Source: CAVTAE01 sp051649365
GTDB taxonomy: Bacteria > Deinococcota > Deinococci > Deinococcales > Trueperaceae
Assembly (NCBI GenBank): GCA_051649365.1
Contig: JBOFGY010000186.1
Span: forward strand, 1-26,382
Direction of reading: 5' to 3'
DNA length: 26,382 bases
Shown: one piece after another, positions 7,351 through 14,303 of the stretch
How positions within the stretch are numbered: the first letter of the stretch is position 1
Layout of the letters: each line of letters starts with the position of its first letter
Translations under genes and position numbers: made by a program
The notes under the pieces: model-generated
What the model saw: only the letters and a program-made list of their open reading frames with translations
What the model was told of the DNA's origin: nothing
Database searches by the model: none

Positions 7351-7707
7351 ATGTCATTGACTCTCGAGCTAGCCCGCTCTTTCCTTGGCAAAACCGTCCA
7401 CGTCATCATTGACCGCCCACTCGGTTCAATTCACCCTAGAGAAATAGACCTAACCTACGAAGTCAATTACGGGTATGTTCCTAATGTACTTGCACCTGAT
7501 GGTGCAGAACTCGATGCTTATGTTTTGGGTATTAAAGAACCCTTAGAGACATTTACAGGTGTTTGCATTGCCATTGTTCATCGGCAAGATGATGACGATG
7601 ACAAACTCGTCGTTGTTCCCGAAGGTAAGCATTTAAGCAACAAAGACATCTTGAACGCTATACACTTCCAAGAGCAGTTTTTTACCAGCGTTATTGTGCG
7701 TGAGTAA
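7351..7707 (+). CDS. Short inorganic pyrophosphatase-like protein
   Basis: A 118-residue protein resembling the core of family I soluble pyrophosphatases, which hydrolyse PPi to phosphate in the cytoplasm. The pattern YEVNYGYVPNVLAPDGAELD matches the family's NYGY...DGDPVD region, and DDDDDKLVVVP matches the later Asp pair plus Lys. It is much shorter than the E. coli enzyme (about 175 residues): the N-terminal strand and C-terminal helices are reduced. In the metal motif the middle Asp of DGDPVD is replaced (DGAELD), so activity is uncertain. Start: ATG 7351 with a weak GGATG upstream. It lies 88 bases after the DHS-like gene and 30 before the cupin. It could also be a diverged hydrolase of this fold. 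Confidence 0.72.
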   Translation: MSLTLELARSFLGKTVHVIIDRPLGSIHPREIDLTYEVNYGYVPNVLAPDGAELDAYVLGIKEPLETFTGVCIAIVHRQDDDDDKLVVVPEGKHLSNKDILNAIHFQEQFFTSVIVRE

Positions 7708-7725
7708 CGTCATGGGGAAATGCAG

Positions 7726-7731
7726 TAAACT
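7726..7731 (+). promoter_or_regulatory. -10 box of a leaderless promoter (cupin gene)
   Basis: TAAACT lies six bases before the ATG at 7738, so transcription would begin at the start codon. No Shine-Dalgarno precedes this ATG, and no good -35 box is visible. The same TAAACT-N6-ATG occurs at 17706 before the SARP-type gene. Confidence 0.6.
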
Positions 7732-7737
7732 AGCGTC

Positions 7738-8139
7738 ATGCTCAATTTACCTTTACCGAACGACAAGCTAACGCTCGAGTCCAATGAAAACTTTACCGGC
7801 ACGGTCAACCGCGCTGAAGTTGCCACTTCAAAAGATAACAGCGTGCGCATGTACCAAGTGAGATTTCAACCCAAAGCTCGCACGAACTGGCACACGCACA
7901 CCGGTGACCAAGTGCTTATCGTGCTCGAGGGCCAATGCCTCGTAAAACGTGAGGGACATCCACCCGTCATCTTGAGTGAAGGCGAAGCCATTTCTTTACC
8001 AGGCAACGAACGCCACTGGCACGGTGCAGTCGCAGATCGTGTTGGCTGTCATTTAGCACTCAACAACAACATAAAAACGCAGTGGTTCGAGGCTGTAAGC
8101 GGCAGCGATTATGACAAAGCGTGGACTGAGGTGAAGTAA
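7738..8139 (+). CDS. Single-domain cupin protein
   Basis: A 133-residue small beta-barrel (cupin) of the conserved metal-binding type. Cupin motif 1 is WHTHTGDQVLIVLEGQ (His 52, His 54, Gln 58 and a following Glu), and motif 2 is GEAISLPGNERHWHG (His 93). These are the usual metal ligands, with Gln in place of the usual Glu at one position. Such stand-alone cupins are often isomerases, dioxygenases or small-molecule sensors; the substrate cannot be read from the sequence. The start is ATG 7738, which appears to be the first base of a leaderless mRNA. It contains two CTCGAG sites. Confidence 0.82.
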   Translation: MLNLPLPNDKLTLESNENFTGTVNRAEVATSKDNSVRMYQVRFQPKARTNWHTHTGDQVLIVLEGQCLVKREGHPPVILSEGEAISLPGNERHWHGAVADRVGCHLALNNNIKTQWFEAVSGSDYDKAWTEVK

Positions 8140-8179
8140 ATTTAATCCACGCCAAATTCAAGAATTTTCAGCGGAAAGC

Positions 8180-8230
8180 TAAAGCAGAAGGCAAAGGCTA
8201 AAACCCTAAAAATTTTACCTTCTACGCTTC
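8180..8230. terminator. Imperfect hairpin between converging genes
   Basis: AGAAGG and TAAAA on the left pair with TTTTA and CCTTCT on the right, with a 7-base bulge on the left arm. It lies between the cupin stop (8139) and the DinB-like stop (8241), where a bidirectional terminator is expected. Its words resemble the hairpin after glgC. Confidence 0.45.
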
Positions 8231-8240
8231 CTTCCCAACC

Positions 8241-8705
8241 CTAAACAAACCGAATAAGCTGGCGAATTGCACCCAAGTGATAGGCCGTATGTGCCAACAC
8301 GGCCATGGGGATGCCTACTTTGTCGTCATCCCACGTGGTGAAAGACTCGAGCAAAGTCATCATTTCCTGATACTGAGTTTTCAAAGCGGTTTTGAGTGTT
8401 TCCCATTCTTGGGGTGTCACGCTTTGCGTCAGCCACGTTTCCTGCCAATTAACTTTCGGAATCGCTTCACCTTTTAAGTCCTTGAACAAAAGAGTATTGT
8501 AAAAACGTACGTGTTCACAGTGAGCAGCGATGCTTGGAGCTTCATTTACACACTGCGAAACTTGCGTTGCGCTTAGTGTATCTAGCGTATCAAAAAGTCC
8601 TGTTTTTTGGTCTAAACATGCAGCACCTGTTGGCAACGGACTTTCAAAAAATTCCTTCAGTAACGCAAATAAATTGTTCGTGAAATCTTTTTGTTTAATA
8701 GACAT
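8241..8705 (-). CDS. DinB-like metal-binding four-helix protein
   Basis: A 154-residue member of the DinB/YfiT superfamily, small four-helix bundles that bind a divalent metal through three His residues. The expected ligands are visible: His 62 or 65 in HCEHVRFYN, and His 139 and His 143 in HTAYHLGAIRQL, the hallmark C-terminal motif. Members act as thiol-dependent transferases (for example bacillithiol-linked) or are of unknown function; which applies here is not clear. Start: ATG 8705 with AAGGAG seven bases upstream. It converges on the cupin gene. About 250 bases upstream (8706-8959) hold no gene; a short GTTGAAA/TTTCAAC inverted repeat is the only structure seen there. Confidence 0.75.
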   Translation of the reverse strand: MSIKQKDFTNNLFALLKEFFESPLPTGAACLDQKTGLFDTLDTLSATQVSQCVNEAPSIAAHCEHVRFYNTLLFKDLKGEAIPKVNWQETWLTQSVTPQEWETLKTALKTQYQEMMTLLESFTTWDDDKVGIPMAVLAHTAYHLGAIRQLIRFV

Positions 8706-8959
8706 AATTCTCCTTAATCATTTGAAGTGTAGGGTACATGTATGCACTTAAGTAGCTCCGTACTAAGTTTGCGATAAATTCACCTTTTGAAATGGGCTGA
8801 ATTGGAAGTTGAAAATCCTGTGAATCAATTTGAAGTGCCTGCGAATTTCAACCTCTAAACCGTTGTTGAACACAGTTTCGTTTGTGTGGCGTATTTACTC
8901 AAATTGCCTACAACGTTAGCTTTCGCTTGTATAAACCAGTGGTGGCCTTAGTGTAGCAC

Positions 8960-10111
8960 TTACTCTCGAGCCATTGCCACAGCAATAGGAATACGTGAGG
9001 CATGAAACGCAGGCAAAAGTCCAGATAACAACCCCATAAGTAGCGCAACAACCACTGCAAAAATAACGAGGCGCACTGTCAGGGCAGCTACGTCTAAACC
9101 AATTAAGTTATTCGCAATTTGGTTTACAACCATCATACCGAGTCGTCCAAGAATAACACCCACAACTGCGCCCACCGTACTTAACAGAATAGACTCGAGC
9201 AATACCAAACGAAATAAAAATCTTGGCTTTGCTCCAATCGCCCGCACTACACCAAACTCTCTCGTGCGCTCGAAGACGCTCATCATCATCGTGTTTGCCA
9301 CCGCGATGGCACCTACAATGAGTGCAATGGCACTAATGCCCAGTCGAATCACATCGCTAATCTGAATGCCGCGTTCCGCAACACTCAGCACATCACCGCG
9401 TGTCTGAAAACCGAGTTCAGGATAACGCTCTTTGAGTTGATCGGCAACATCTCTGGCGTTTTCAGGTTGAGAAAGCTCGAGCGCGAAATACATCACTTTG
9501 TCAAACACACCAATGGCTCTTTGCAAATCGGGCAACGGAACCAAAATGACATTATCAATGAGACCACTGCTCGACTCGGCAATGCCAACGACTTCAAAAC
9601 TCGCTTCGCGGTTGAGGCGCAAGGTTTTACCGAGTTCTAAATTGTTGCGCTTGGCCACTTGTTTGCCAATAACGGCAACACTCATATCGTTGGCCGTCAA
9701 ACTGCGACCTTCTAACATCTTGTAGTCATAATAAATACTCGCTACATCTTCACCTGGGGGTATACCTTGAAACAAAAAAGAGCTCGAGGTAGACAAGCCT
9801 GCCCGAAAATGAAACATGAGCGGCACGACACGAAGGATGCCATACTCTGCGGCATTTTGCTCGAGCTCCGTTTTATAACTCAGTGGCAACTCTGGCACCC
9901 AAGTCAGTGAGGCTGATGTATCAAAATCACCGTAACTCACTTGCAAATCGGGCCCAATTGAACCGAGTTGCTCAGTAAACACACGGCGCACGCCTTCACC
10001 TAATGATAAAAAAATCACCATCGAAGCCACAGCCACAGCAATGCCCAATGCTGTCAAAAATGTACGAAGCGGACGAAGCGTAAGGGAGCGGGTAGCAAGT
10101 TGCCAAATCAT
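8960..10111 (-). CDS. FtsX/MacB-type ABC transporter permease
   Basis: A 383-residue integral membrane permease of the MacB/LolC family, which couples cytoplasmic ATP hydrolysis to mechanical work or export at the outer face. The order is: N-terminal transmembrane helix (about 18-38), a large extracytoplasmic MacB-like domain (about 40-250), then the FtsX domain with three helices (about 255-380), including the family signature REFGVVRAIGAKPRFLFRL between helices. No ATPase partner is encoded beside it, so it must work with one encoded elsewhere. It lies 52 bases downstream of the rodZ-like gene on the same strand. Its Shine-Dalgarno (GGGAGAGG) comes from a palindromic repeat just before the ATG. 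Confidence 0.86.
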   Translation of the reverse strand: MIWQLATRSLTLRPLRTFLTALGIAVAVASMVIFLSLGEGVRRVFTEQLGSIGPDLQVSYGDFDTSASLTWVPELPLSYKTELEQNAAEYGILRVVPLMFHFRAGLSTSSSFLFQGIPPGEDVASIYYDYKMLEGRSLTANDMSVAVIGKQVAKRNNLELGKTLRLNREASFEVVGIAESSSGLIDNVILVPLPDLQRAIGVFDKVMYFALELSQPENARDVADQLKERYPELGFQTRGDVLSVAERGIQISDVIRLGISAIALIVGAIAVANTMMMSVFERTREFGVVRAIGAKPRFLFRLVLLESILLSTVGAVVGVILGRLGMMVVNQIANNLIGLDVAALTVRLVIFAVVVALLMGLLSGLLPAFHASRIPIAVAMARE

Positions 10112-10112
10112 G

Positions 10113-10155
10113 CCTCTCCCTAACCCTCCCTCGCGTCAGGGAGCTGACGGAGAGG
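10113..10155. repeat. Palindromic repeat between rodZ-like and permease genes
   Basis: The outer arms CCTCTCC (10113-10119) and GGAGAGG (10149-10155) pair, as do the inner arms CTCCCT (10126-10131) and AGGGAG (10138-10143). This two-tier palindrome fills nearly the whole 52-base spacer and looks like a REP-type intergenic element. Read on the minus strand, its last bases provide the purine-rich GGGAGAGG just before the permease ATG. Confidence 0.6.
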
Positions 10156-10163
10156 GCAACATA

Positions 10164-11525
10164 TCATTGTGGTCCCTCAGTCACAGGATCAGTAGGAGCT
10201 GGAGTTGGCTCAGGCACAGGAATAGGTGCTGGCGTAACAGGTAGAGGCTGACCAAAGGAACGACTTTTCACTTCGCCGCCATTACCCATAAGCCCTAAAT
10301 CTTGTCCTTCTTGTGACAAGCGCACGCCCGAAGCGTTACCAACATGAATGAAAACTGGCAAATTAAAACTAAAGGTTTGACCAGGGTTGACCGTCGCGTA
10401 CACTAAGCGTTCGCCTTCACCACGCACAGTACTTTGATAAACCTCGAGCCAGGTAGCCGCTTCTACACGCACACCTATCTGACCCTGTGCGGTTGTTGCA
10501 ACTGGGCTTTGACTAGCCTCTGTTTCGGTGGTTGCCTGGGGTGGAGTCGCCTCGGCATTGAGGGAAACGAGCGTCACAGCTTTACTTGTCTCACCCGTAA
10601 TATCCAAAAGTTCTTCATAGGGCTCATAACCTTCGAGTGTAATTCTGAGGACTCGAGCCTCACGTGGCGTTACAGGTGCATTAAAAAAAGGAGTGCGAAA
10701 AGGAAAAGGATAGTTATCGAGAGTCACTTCTGCTCCAGGAGGATCAGTAACGAGCGTAAATGGCACGGTATTTGCTCCCTCGCCCACCGCTGTTACATCT
10801 CCTGCCGGAACTTGTCCTGTAGCAACAACCTCCGAGGTATCTGGTGTGGTTTCAGGCATAGTGGTTTCAGGCATAGTGGTTTCAGGCGTGGTCATCTCAG
10901 ATGTAGCTGTTTCAGGGGTAGCCACTGCTTCTGCCGAGGTTTCGGGAGTAGTTGCTGGTTCACTTGCTGTGGTTGTACCTGTTGTAGTTGTACCTGTCTC
11001 TATCGTTCCAGGTTCAGTTGCTGTATTGGTATTCTCCGAGGTAGAAGTTGCGTTTTCTACCTCACTCGAGGTTTCCTGTGTTTCACCTCCAACAGCAACA
11101 TCTGCGTTTGTTGCATTGTTGGGTTGAGCGAGACGGTTAAACACAAAGAAACTAATACCCACTAGCGCAAGCAACAGTACTGCCAGTGGCAACGGGGCAA
11201 CCCGCCGACTTGCTGCAACATCACGGTAACCATTCTCGGTAACTTCTGACATTGTGCCAATACCCAAGGCCACACGGCGTTCGCGGGAAAACCGCTCGAG
11301 CAATTTCGCATCGTCAAGCCCAACCGCTTGGGCATAGAGTCTTAAAAAATTACGGGCGTAAATATCTTCGGGCAAATCACCGTAGCGAGCGTCCTCGAGG
11401 GCCTGCAAATATTCCTTACGAACATGCGTTATCTCGGCAATGTCATTGAGCTCGAGTCCTTTGGCCACTCTAGCCTCACGAAGCATTGCGCCTAATGTAT
11501 CCGTCGTAACTTTCCCCGCGTCCAT
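10164..11525 (-). CDS. RodZ-like HTH membrane protein with PEGA domain
   Basis: 453 residues. An N-terminal Xre-type helix-turn-helix of the RodZ kind (about 9-75, MLREARVAKGLELNDIAEIT...RNFLRLYAQAVGL) is followed by one transmembrane helix (111-130). Next come a Thr/Ser/Glu-rich linker (about 136-250) with TTPETTMPE-type repeats, a PEGA-like surface domain (about 255-322, VTDPPGAEVTLDNYPFP), a RodZ C-terminal (DUF4115) beta domain (about 349-428) and a Pro-rich tail. RodZ links MreB to the cell-wall elongation machinery. The extra PEGA domain, a carbohydrate- or wall-associated fold, is unusual. A 15-bp DNA repeat encodes part of the linker (10847-10890). Start: ATG 11525 with a weak AGGTG. 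Co-transcription with the permease is likely. Confidence 0.82.
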   Translation of the reverse strand: MDAGKVTTDTLGAMLREARVAKGLELNDIAEITHVRKEYLQALEDARYGDLPEDIYARNFLRLYAQAVGLDDAKLLERFSRERRVALGIGTMSEVTENGYRDVAASRRVAPLPLAVLLLALVGISFFVFNRLAQPNNATNADVAVGGETQETSSEVENATSTSENTNTATEPGTIETGTTTTGTTTASEPATTPETSAEAVATPETATSEMTTPETTMPETTMPETTPDTSEVVATGQVPAGDVTAVGEGANTVPFTLVTDPPGAEVTLDNYPFPFRTPFFNAPVTPREARVLRITLEGYEPYEELLDITGETSKAVTLVSLNAEATPPQATTETEASQSPVATTAQGQIGVRVEAATWLEVYQSTVRGEGERLVYATVNPGQTFSFNLPVFIHVGNASGVRLSQEGQDLGLMGNGGEVKSRSFGQPLPVTPAPIPVPEPTPAPTDPVTEGPQ

Positions 11526-11568
11526 TTTGCACCTACTTTCAGGCTTAAAAACCTACGTTCAAGCCTAA

Positions 11569-11574
11569 AGTTTA
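11569..11574 (-). promoter_or_regulatory. Candidate -10 box of the rodZ-like gene
   Basis: TAAACT on the minus strand, within GGATAAACT, matches the -10 seen before the SARP-type gene. It would start the transcript near 11562 and give a leader of about 37 bases. That leader contains a small AGGCTT/AAGCCT hairpin just before the ribosome-binding region. Confidence 0.45.
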
Positions 11575-11688
11575 TCCTAAAAATCCATCCCAAAACTTAA
11601 AGTAGCGTTTTTGTTAAACCCACATCCTTTAAGTTTCAGGATAACCTCTTCAACTATAACGAATCTGTCTAGAGAAGTTGTGCTTTAT

Positions 11689-12591
11689 CTAGCGAAACTG
11701 TGCAAGGGCTAACGCAATCTCCGCAGCTAGGGCAGCGTTTTCTTGCAAGAGCCGACTGTTCACCTCGACGCTTTGTCCCCCTGAAATGTCCGCGAGTTGA
11801 GAAAGTAAAAAAGGCGTGACATCTTTGCCTGAAGTGGCCCCGCTTCGCACACGTTCGTGAGCAACCTCTAACCAAGCGTTTAAAGTGTCTGGGTCAATCC
11901 CTTGAGACACCGGATTACTGATGAGCAAACCTGACGGGAGATTCAATTCACGTTGCACCCTAAATGCCTTAGCAATCTCTTCAGGGTTCTCGAGGCGTGC
12001 AGGTAAACGGTAGGATGTTTGTGCAACATGAAACCCTGCTAAGTTGTCGCTGCGGTAACCCAGCACTGGCACTCCGAGGGACTCGAGACGCTCCAAGGTT
12101 CCTTTAACGTTGAGGATAGATTTGGCTCCTGCACTTATAGTGACAACGGGATACTTTGCCAAGGCTGCTAAATCTGCTGATTCATCAAAAGGTTCATGAT
12201 GAACTCCACCAATACCCCCTGTAGCAAAGACAAAAATACCCGCAAGAGCCGCCGCATGTAAAGTGACAGAAACTGTCGTTCCAGCACTCTCCCCTTTTGC
12301 CAGCAGTGCAGACAAATTCCAAAGTGAGGCTTTATCCACCTTACGGCTCGCCAGCGTTTCCATCTGCTGGACACTAAGACCAACCACGAGGTTGCCTTCA
12401 AATACACCAATGGTGGCAGGATACGCCCCTTTGCTACGCACGACGGACTCGAGTGACCTCGCCAATTCCAGATTCTGTGGTCTCGGCAACCCGTGCGTCA
12501 TCACCGTGCTTTCTAGAGCAACAATAGGTTTTTTATCTTTTAAGGCTTGCTGGATTTCAGAAGAAATAACTAGATTCACAGGGTTCATCAT
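11689..12591 (-). CDS. psuG: Pseudouridine-5'-phosphate glycosidase PsuG
   Basis: Cleaves the C-C glycosidic bond of pseudouridine 5'-phosphate to uracil and ribose 5-phosphate (catabolism of pseudouridine from RNA). About 300 residues, close to E. coli PsuG. Family motifs include KKPIVALESTVMTHGLPRPQN near the N-terminus, PATIGVFEG, the long FATGGIGGVHH, SAGAKSILN with the catalytic Lys, GVPVLGYRSDNLAGF, and near the C-terminus NPVSQGIDP and GKDVTPFLL. The kinase partner PsuK is not in the window. The frame extends to 12681, but homology begins at about 12591. A TATGAT box over the ATG pair and a GTG five codons in suggest a leaderless start at the GTG (12579) as an alternative. Confidence 0.92.
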   Translation of the reverse strand: MMNPVNLVISSEIQQALKDKKPIVALESTVMTHGLPRPQNLELARSLESVVRSKGAYPATIGVFEGNLVVGLSVQQMETLASRKVDKASLWNLSALLAKGESAGTTVSVTLHAAALAGIFVFATGGIGGVHHEPFDESADLAALAKYPVVTISAGAKSILNVKGTLERLESLGVPVLGYRSDNLAGFHVAQTSYRLPARLENPEEIAKAFRVQRELNLPSGLLISNPVSQGIDPDTLNAWLEVAHERVRSGATSGKDVTPFLLSQLADISGGQSVEVNSRLLQENAALAAEIALALAQFR

Positions 12592-12676
12592 AACGCATTG
12601 AAAATCAAGACAAAGGGACAAGGGAAAGGAGAAAAGTCTCTTGTCTCTTTTTCCCTGTCTAATTCCTTCCCCGTGG

Positions 12677-12682
12677 TACACT
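12677..12682 (+). promoter_or_regulatory. -10 box of a leaderless promoter (FUN14 gene)
   Basis: TACACT lies exactly six bases before GTG at 12689, identical in arrangement to the unknown gene at 2196. No Shine-Dalgarno precedes the GTG. An imperfect inverted repeat (about 12608-12657, GACAAGGGAAA versus TTTTTCCCTGTC) lies just upstream, between the divergent psuG and FUN14 genes. Confidence 0.55.
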
Positions 12683-12688
12683 GCCTCC

Positions 12689-13009
12689 GTGGATATTCAG
12701 CCTTTCATTCCCTACATCCAGCAACTTGGTTTCGGTGGCATTGCAGGTTTCGTCGTCGGCTACGCGCTTAAGAAAGTTGGCAAGATTGTCGCTATTGCTC
12801 TCGGCGTTCTTTTTGTTATTTTGCAAATTTTGGCATATTACGGCTTTGTTTCAATTAACTGGATTGAAGTACAAGACAAAGTTGACCCACTTTTAGAGAC
12901 CAATTCACTCAATGCTATGTGGCAAGGGCTCCTGAATATCTTGACTCATAATTTTGTTGCTGGTTTGGCCTTTGTGCCAGGGTTGATTCTTGGTTTAAAA
13001 CGAGGTTAG
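12689..13009 (+). CDS. FUN14 family membrane protein
   Basis: A 106-residue membrane protein with the FUN14 domain pattern: GFGGIAGFVVGYALKKVGK, a hydrophobic helix IVAIALGVLFVILQILAYYGF, INW, and near the C-terminus a second glycine-containing segment FVAGLAFVPGLILGLKRG. Three short transmembrane segments are likely. Bacterial FUN14 proteins are common but of unknown function; eukaryotic FUNDC1 is a mitophagy receptor. The frame is open from a TTG at 12641, but homology starts only at VDIQPF, and GTG 12689 has a -10 box six bases upstream, so that start was chosen. It converges on the LEA14-like gene with only 15 bases between stops. Confidence 0.8.
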   Translation: MDIQPFIPYIQQLGFGGIAGFVVGYALKKVGKIVAIALGVLFVILQILAYYGFVSINWIEVQDKVDPLLETNSLNAMWQGLLNILTHNFVAGLAFVPGLILGLKRG

Positions 13010-13024
13010 GTCATACAATCGTGA

Positions 13025-13513
13025 CTAGTTCACCTGTCCTGAGACCAGCGTTGTTTTTGCAAACACCTGCACAGCGTTCAGCACATCTGCTGTCACACTA
13101 CCATCAAGCTGATAGCTCGTGGTCTGTCCTTGCCTGAGGGCGGCAATATCGGCGATAAGTTGAATACCTGACTTCAGCGGAATTGCAATATCCAAAACGA
13201 AGGGCGCACTACCTTGAGACACGAGTGAAAGCCCTTGGGTGGTACTACTCGTTATCGCTACACGGCTATTCACCGATAAATCAAAATCAAGGCGTGTTAC
13301 AGAAAGCTCGAAAGTATTCGGGTTGTAAACTTCCATTGGTAAACGCAACACCACTTGCCCACTGCCAATAAGCGGCGGCTCGAAGGACACGACTTGCAAT
13401 TCACCCTTAACCGAAAAACCAGGAGCCTGCACGACAGGTACAAGCTCAGGCACACAACCCGATAACAACAAACTAAGAATCAACGCTAAAGCATAGGGAT
13501 AAACTCGCAACAT
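13025..13513 (-). CDS. LEA14-like lipoprotein
   Basis: A 162-residue exported lipoprotein. A signal peptide ends in the lipobox LLLSGC (Cys about 20), so the mature protein would be lipid-anchored. The body has the LEA type 2 (Water Stress/Hypersensitive) pattern: LPMEVYNPNTFELSVTRLDFDLSVNSRVAI followed by alternating beta-strands. The fold is a fibronectin-III-like beta-sandwich found in desiccation-related plant proteins and in many bacterial lipoproteins of unknown role. Start: ATG 13513 with AAGGAGG a few bases upstream. The region upstream carries repeated TTCTATAA words (about 13546, 13574 and 13894) that could be promoter elements, but no clear -35/-10 pair was resolved. Confidence 0.78.
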   Translation of the reverse strand: MLRVYPYALALILSLLLSGCVPELVPVVQAPGFSVKGELQVVSFEPPLIGSGQVVLRLPMEVYNPNTFELSVTRLDFDLSVNSRVAITSSTTQGLSLVSQGSAPFVLDIAIPLKSGIQLIADIAALRQGQTTSYQLDGSVTADVLNAVQVFAKTTLVSGQVN

Positions 13514-13667
13514 GCTTCCTCCTTATTCAGCTGTGACCATGCTACTTCTATAACACTGTATTTATGCTGCACTTCTATAATGCTGCGTGCCAGTCTATCA
13601 CCCCTTGGTGCAAGCAGGGTTGAGCAAGATTTCACACTTGATAGCGTAATTCATTAGGATGCTTAGT

Positions 13668-13857
13668 TTAGACTCGAGGACTAGACTTTCTTTCGGTACG
13701 CTTGCCTTTGGGGTTCGTGCTCAAAAATTCAACGCTAGTAGGCTTTTCCTCACAGTTTTGTTGCTGCCTCTTCGCCTAATCACTTTGCAATCGTGTCCAG
13801 GCTATCGCAAGTACGAGGGCAACCAAGCAAAAATTAATAGCATTTCTTCATAGGTTT
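13668..13857 (-). pseudogene. Possible transposase relic
   Basis: On the minus strand one frame reads NFCLVALVLAIAWTRLQSD, a stop, then AKRQQQNCEEKP and a Lys/Arg-rich tail ending at a TAA (13668-13670). A hydrophobic helix with a Trp, followed by ...EKP... and a basic tail, resembles the C-terminus of some IS4-family transposases. The internal stop and the absence of the catalytic part mean it would be a decayed fragment. The similarity is weak and could be chance. Confidence 0.28.
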
Positions 13858-14107
13858 TCCTGCTATAGAGGCGGTACACTGTAAGAGAGACACTACTTCT
13901 ATACTTTCCGCACGCCGTACACTCGCTCGAGCGTTGTTGCGCTTGGCCTTAGTCATATACCAGCTTGAGGCCACTTTCAAGCACATAAAAGTTGTAAAAT
14001 TAAGATTGCCAAACCCCAGAGGCTACCAAAAACTTATCAATATATAACACGTTTTGTAGGCACTTTACTTCTCGCTGCTGAAAAACGATGTGCCAAACAA
14101 GAATGAA

Positions 14108-14129
14108 GGACTCGAGAAAACTCGAGCCC
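14108..14129. terminator. Hairpin made of two CTCGAG copies
   Basis: GGA-CTCGAG-AAAA-CTCGAG-CCC: the two palindromes (14111-14116 and 14121-14126) pair with each other around an AAAA loop, and GG/CC extends the stem past one mismatch. Rightward it is followed by TCTTGT, leftward by TCCTTCATTCTTG. It lies 175 bases downstream of the minus-strand lipoprotein gene and could act as a terminator. Confidence 0.4.
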
Positions 14130-14303
14130 TCTTGTACTATTACGCTTCTCTCTAAATTCTTGCTTTAAGAACTTTCCAGAAACCCACCCATTTGTTTTTC
14201 TAAAAAGGTGCGATTTAGGTTTTAGGATAGATTTTAAGTCACGTTACACGCTCTGCGTAAATCCTCGTCATTACACATTATAAGATTGACGACGTTAGAG
14301 ACA

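Larger units (their letters stand above)
13514..14303. other. About 790 bases without a confident gene
   Basis: No ORF here looks convincing. It holds repeated ACTTCTATA words at the left, a possible transposase relic on the minus strand (13668-13857), four CTCGAG sites (13673, 13926, 14111, 14121) and a hairpin made of the last two. The right part is AT-rich and lies downstream of the minus-strand lipoprotein gene that ends at 14304. The 64-codon plus-strand frame at 13659 is probably the shadow of the relic. Confidence 0.5.

Noticed and set aside
10434..11165. 243-codon plus-strand frame
   Set aside because: Antisense to the low-complexity Thr/Ser linker of the RodZ-like gene; Cys/Arg-rich nonsense composition.
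13659..13853. 64-codon plus-strand frame
   Set aside because: No ribosome binding site or proper -10 box; lies opposite the suspected transposase relic.
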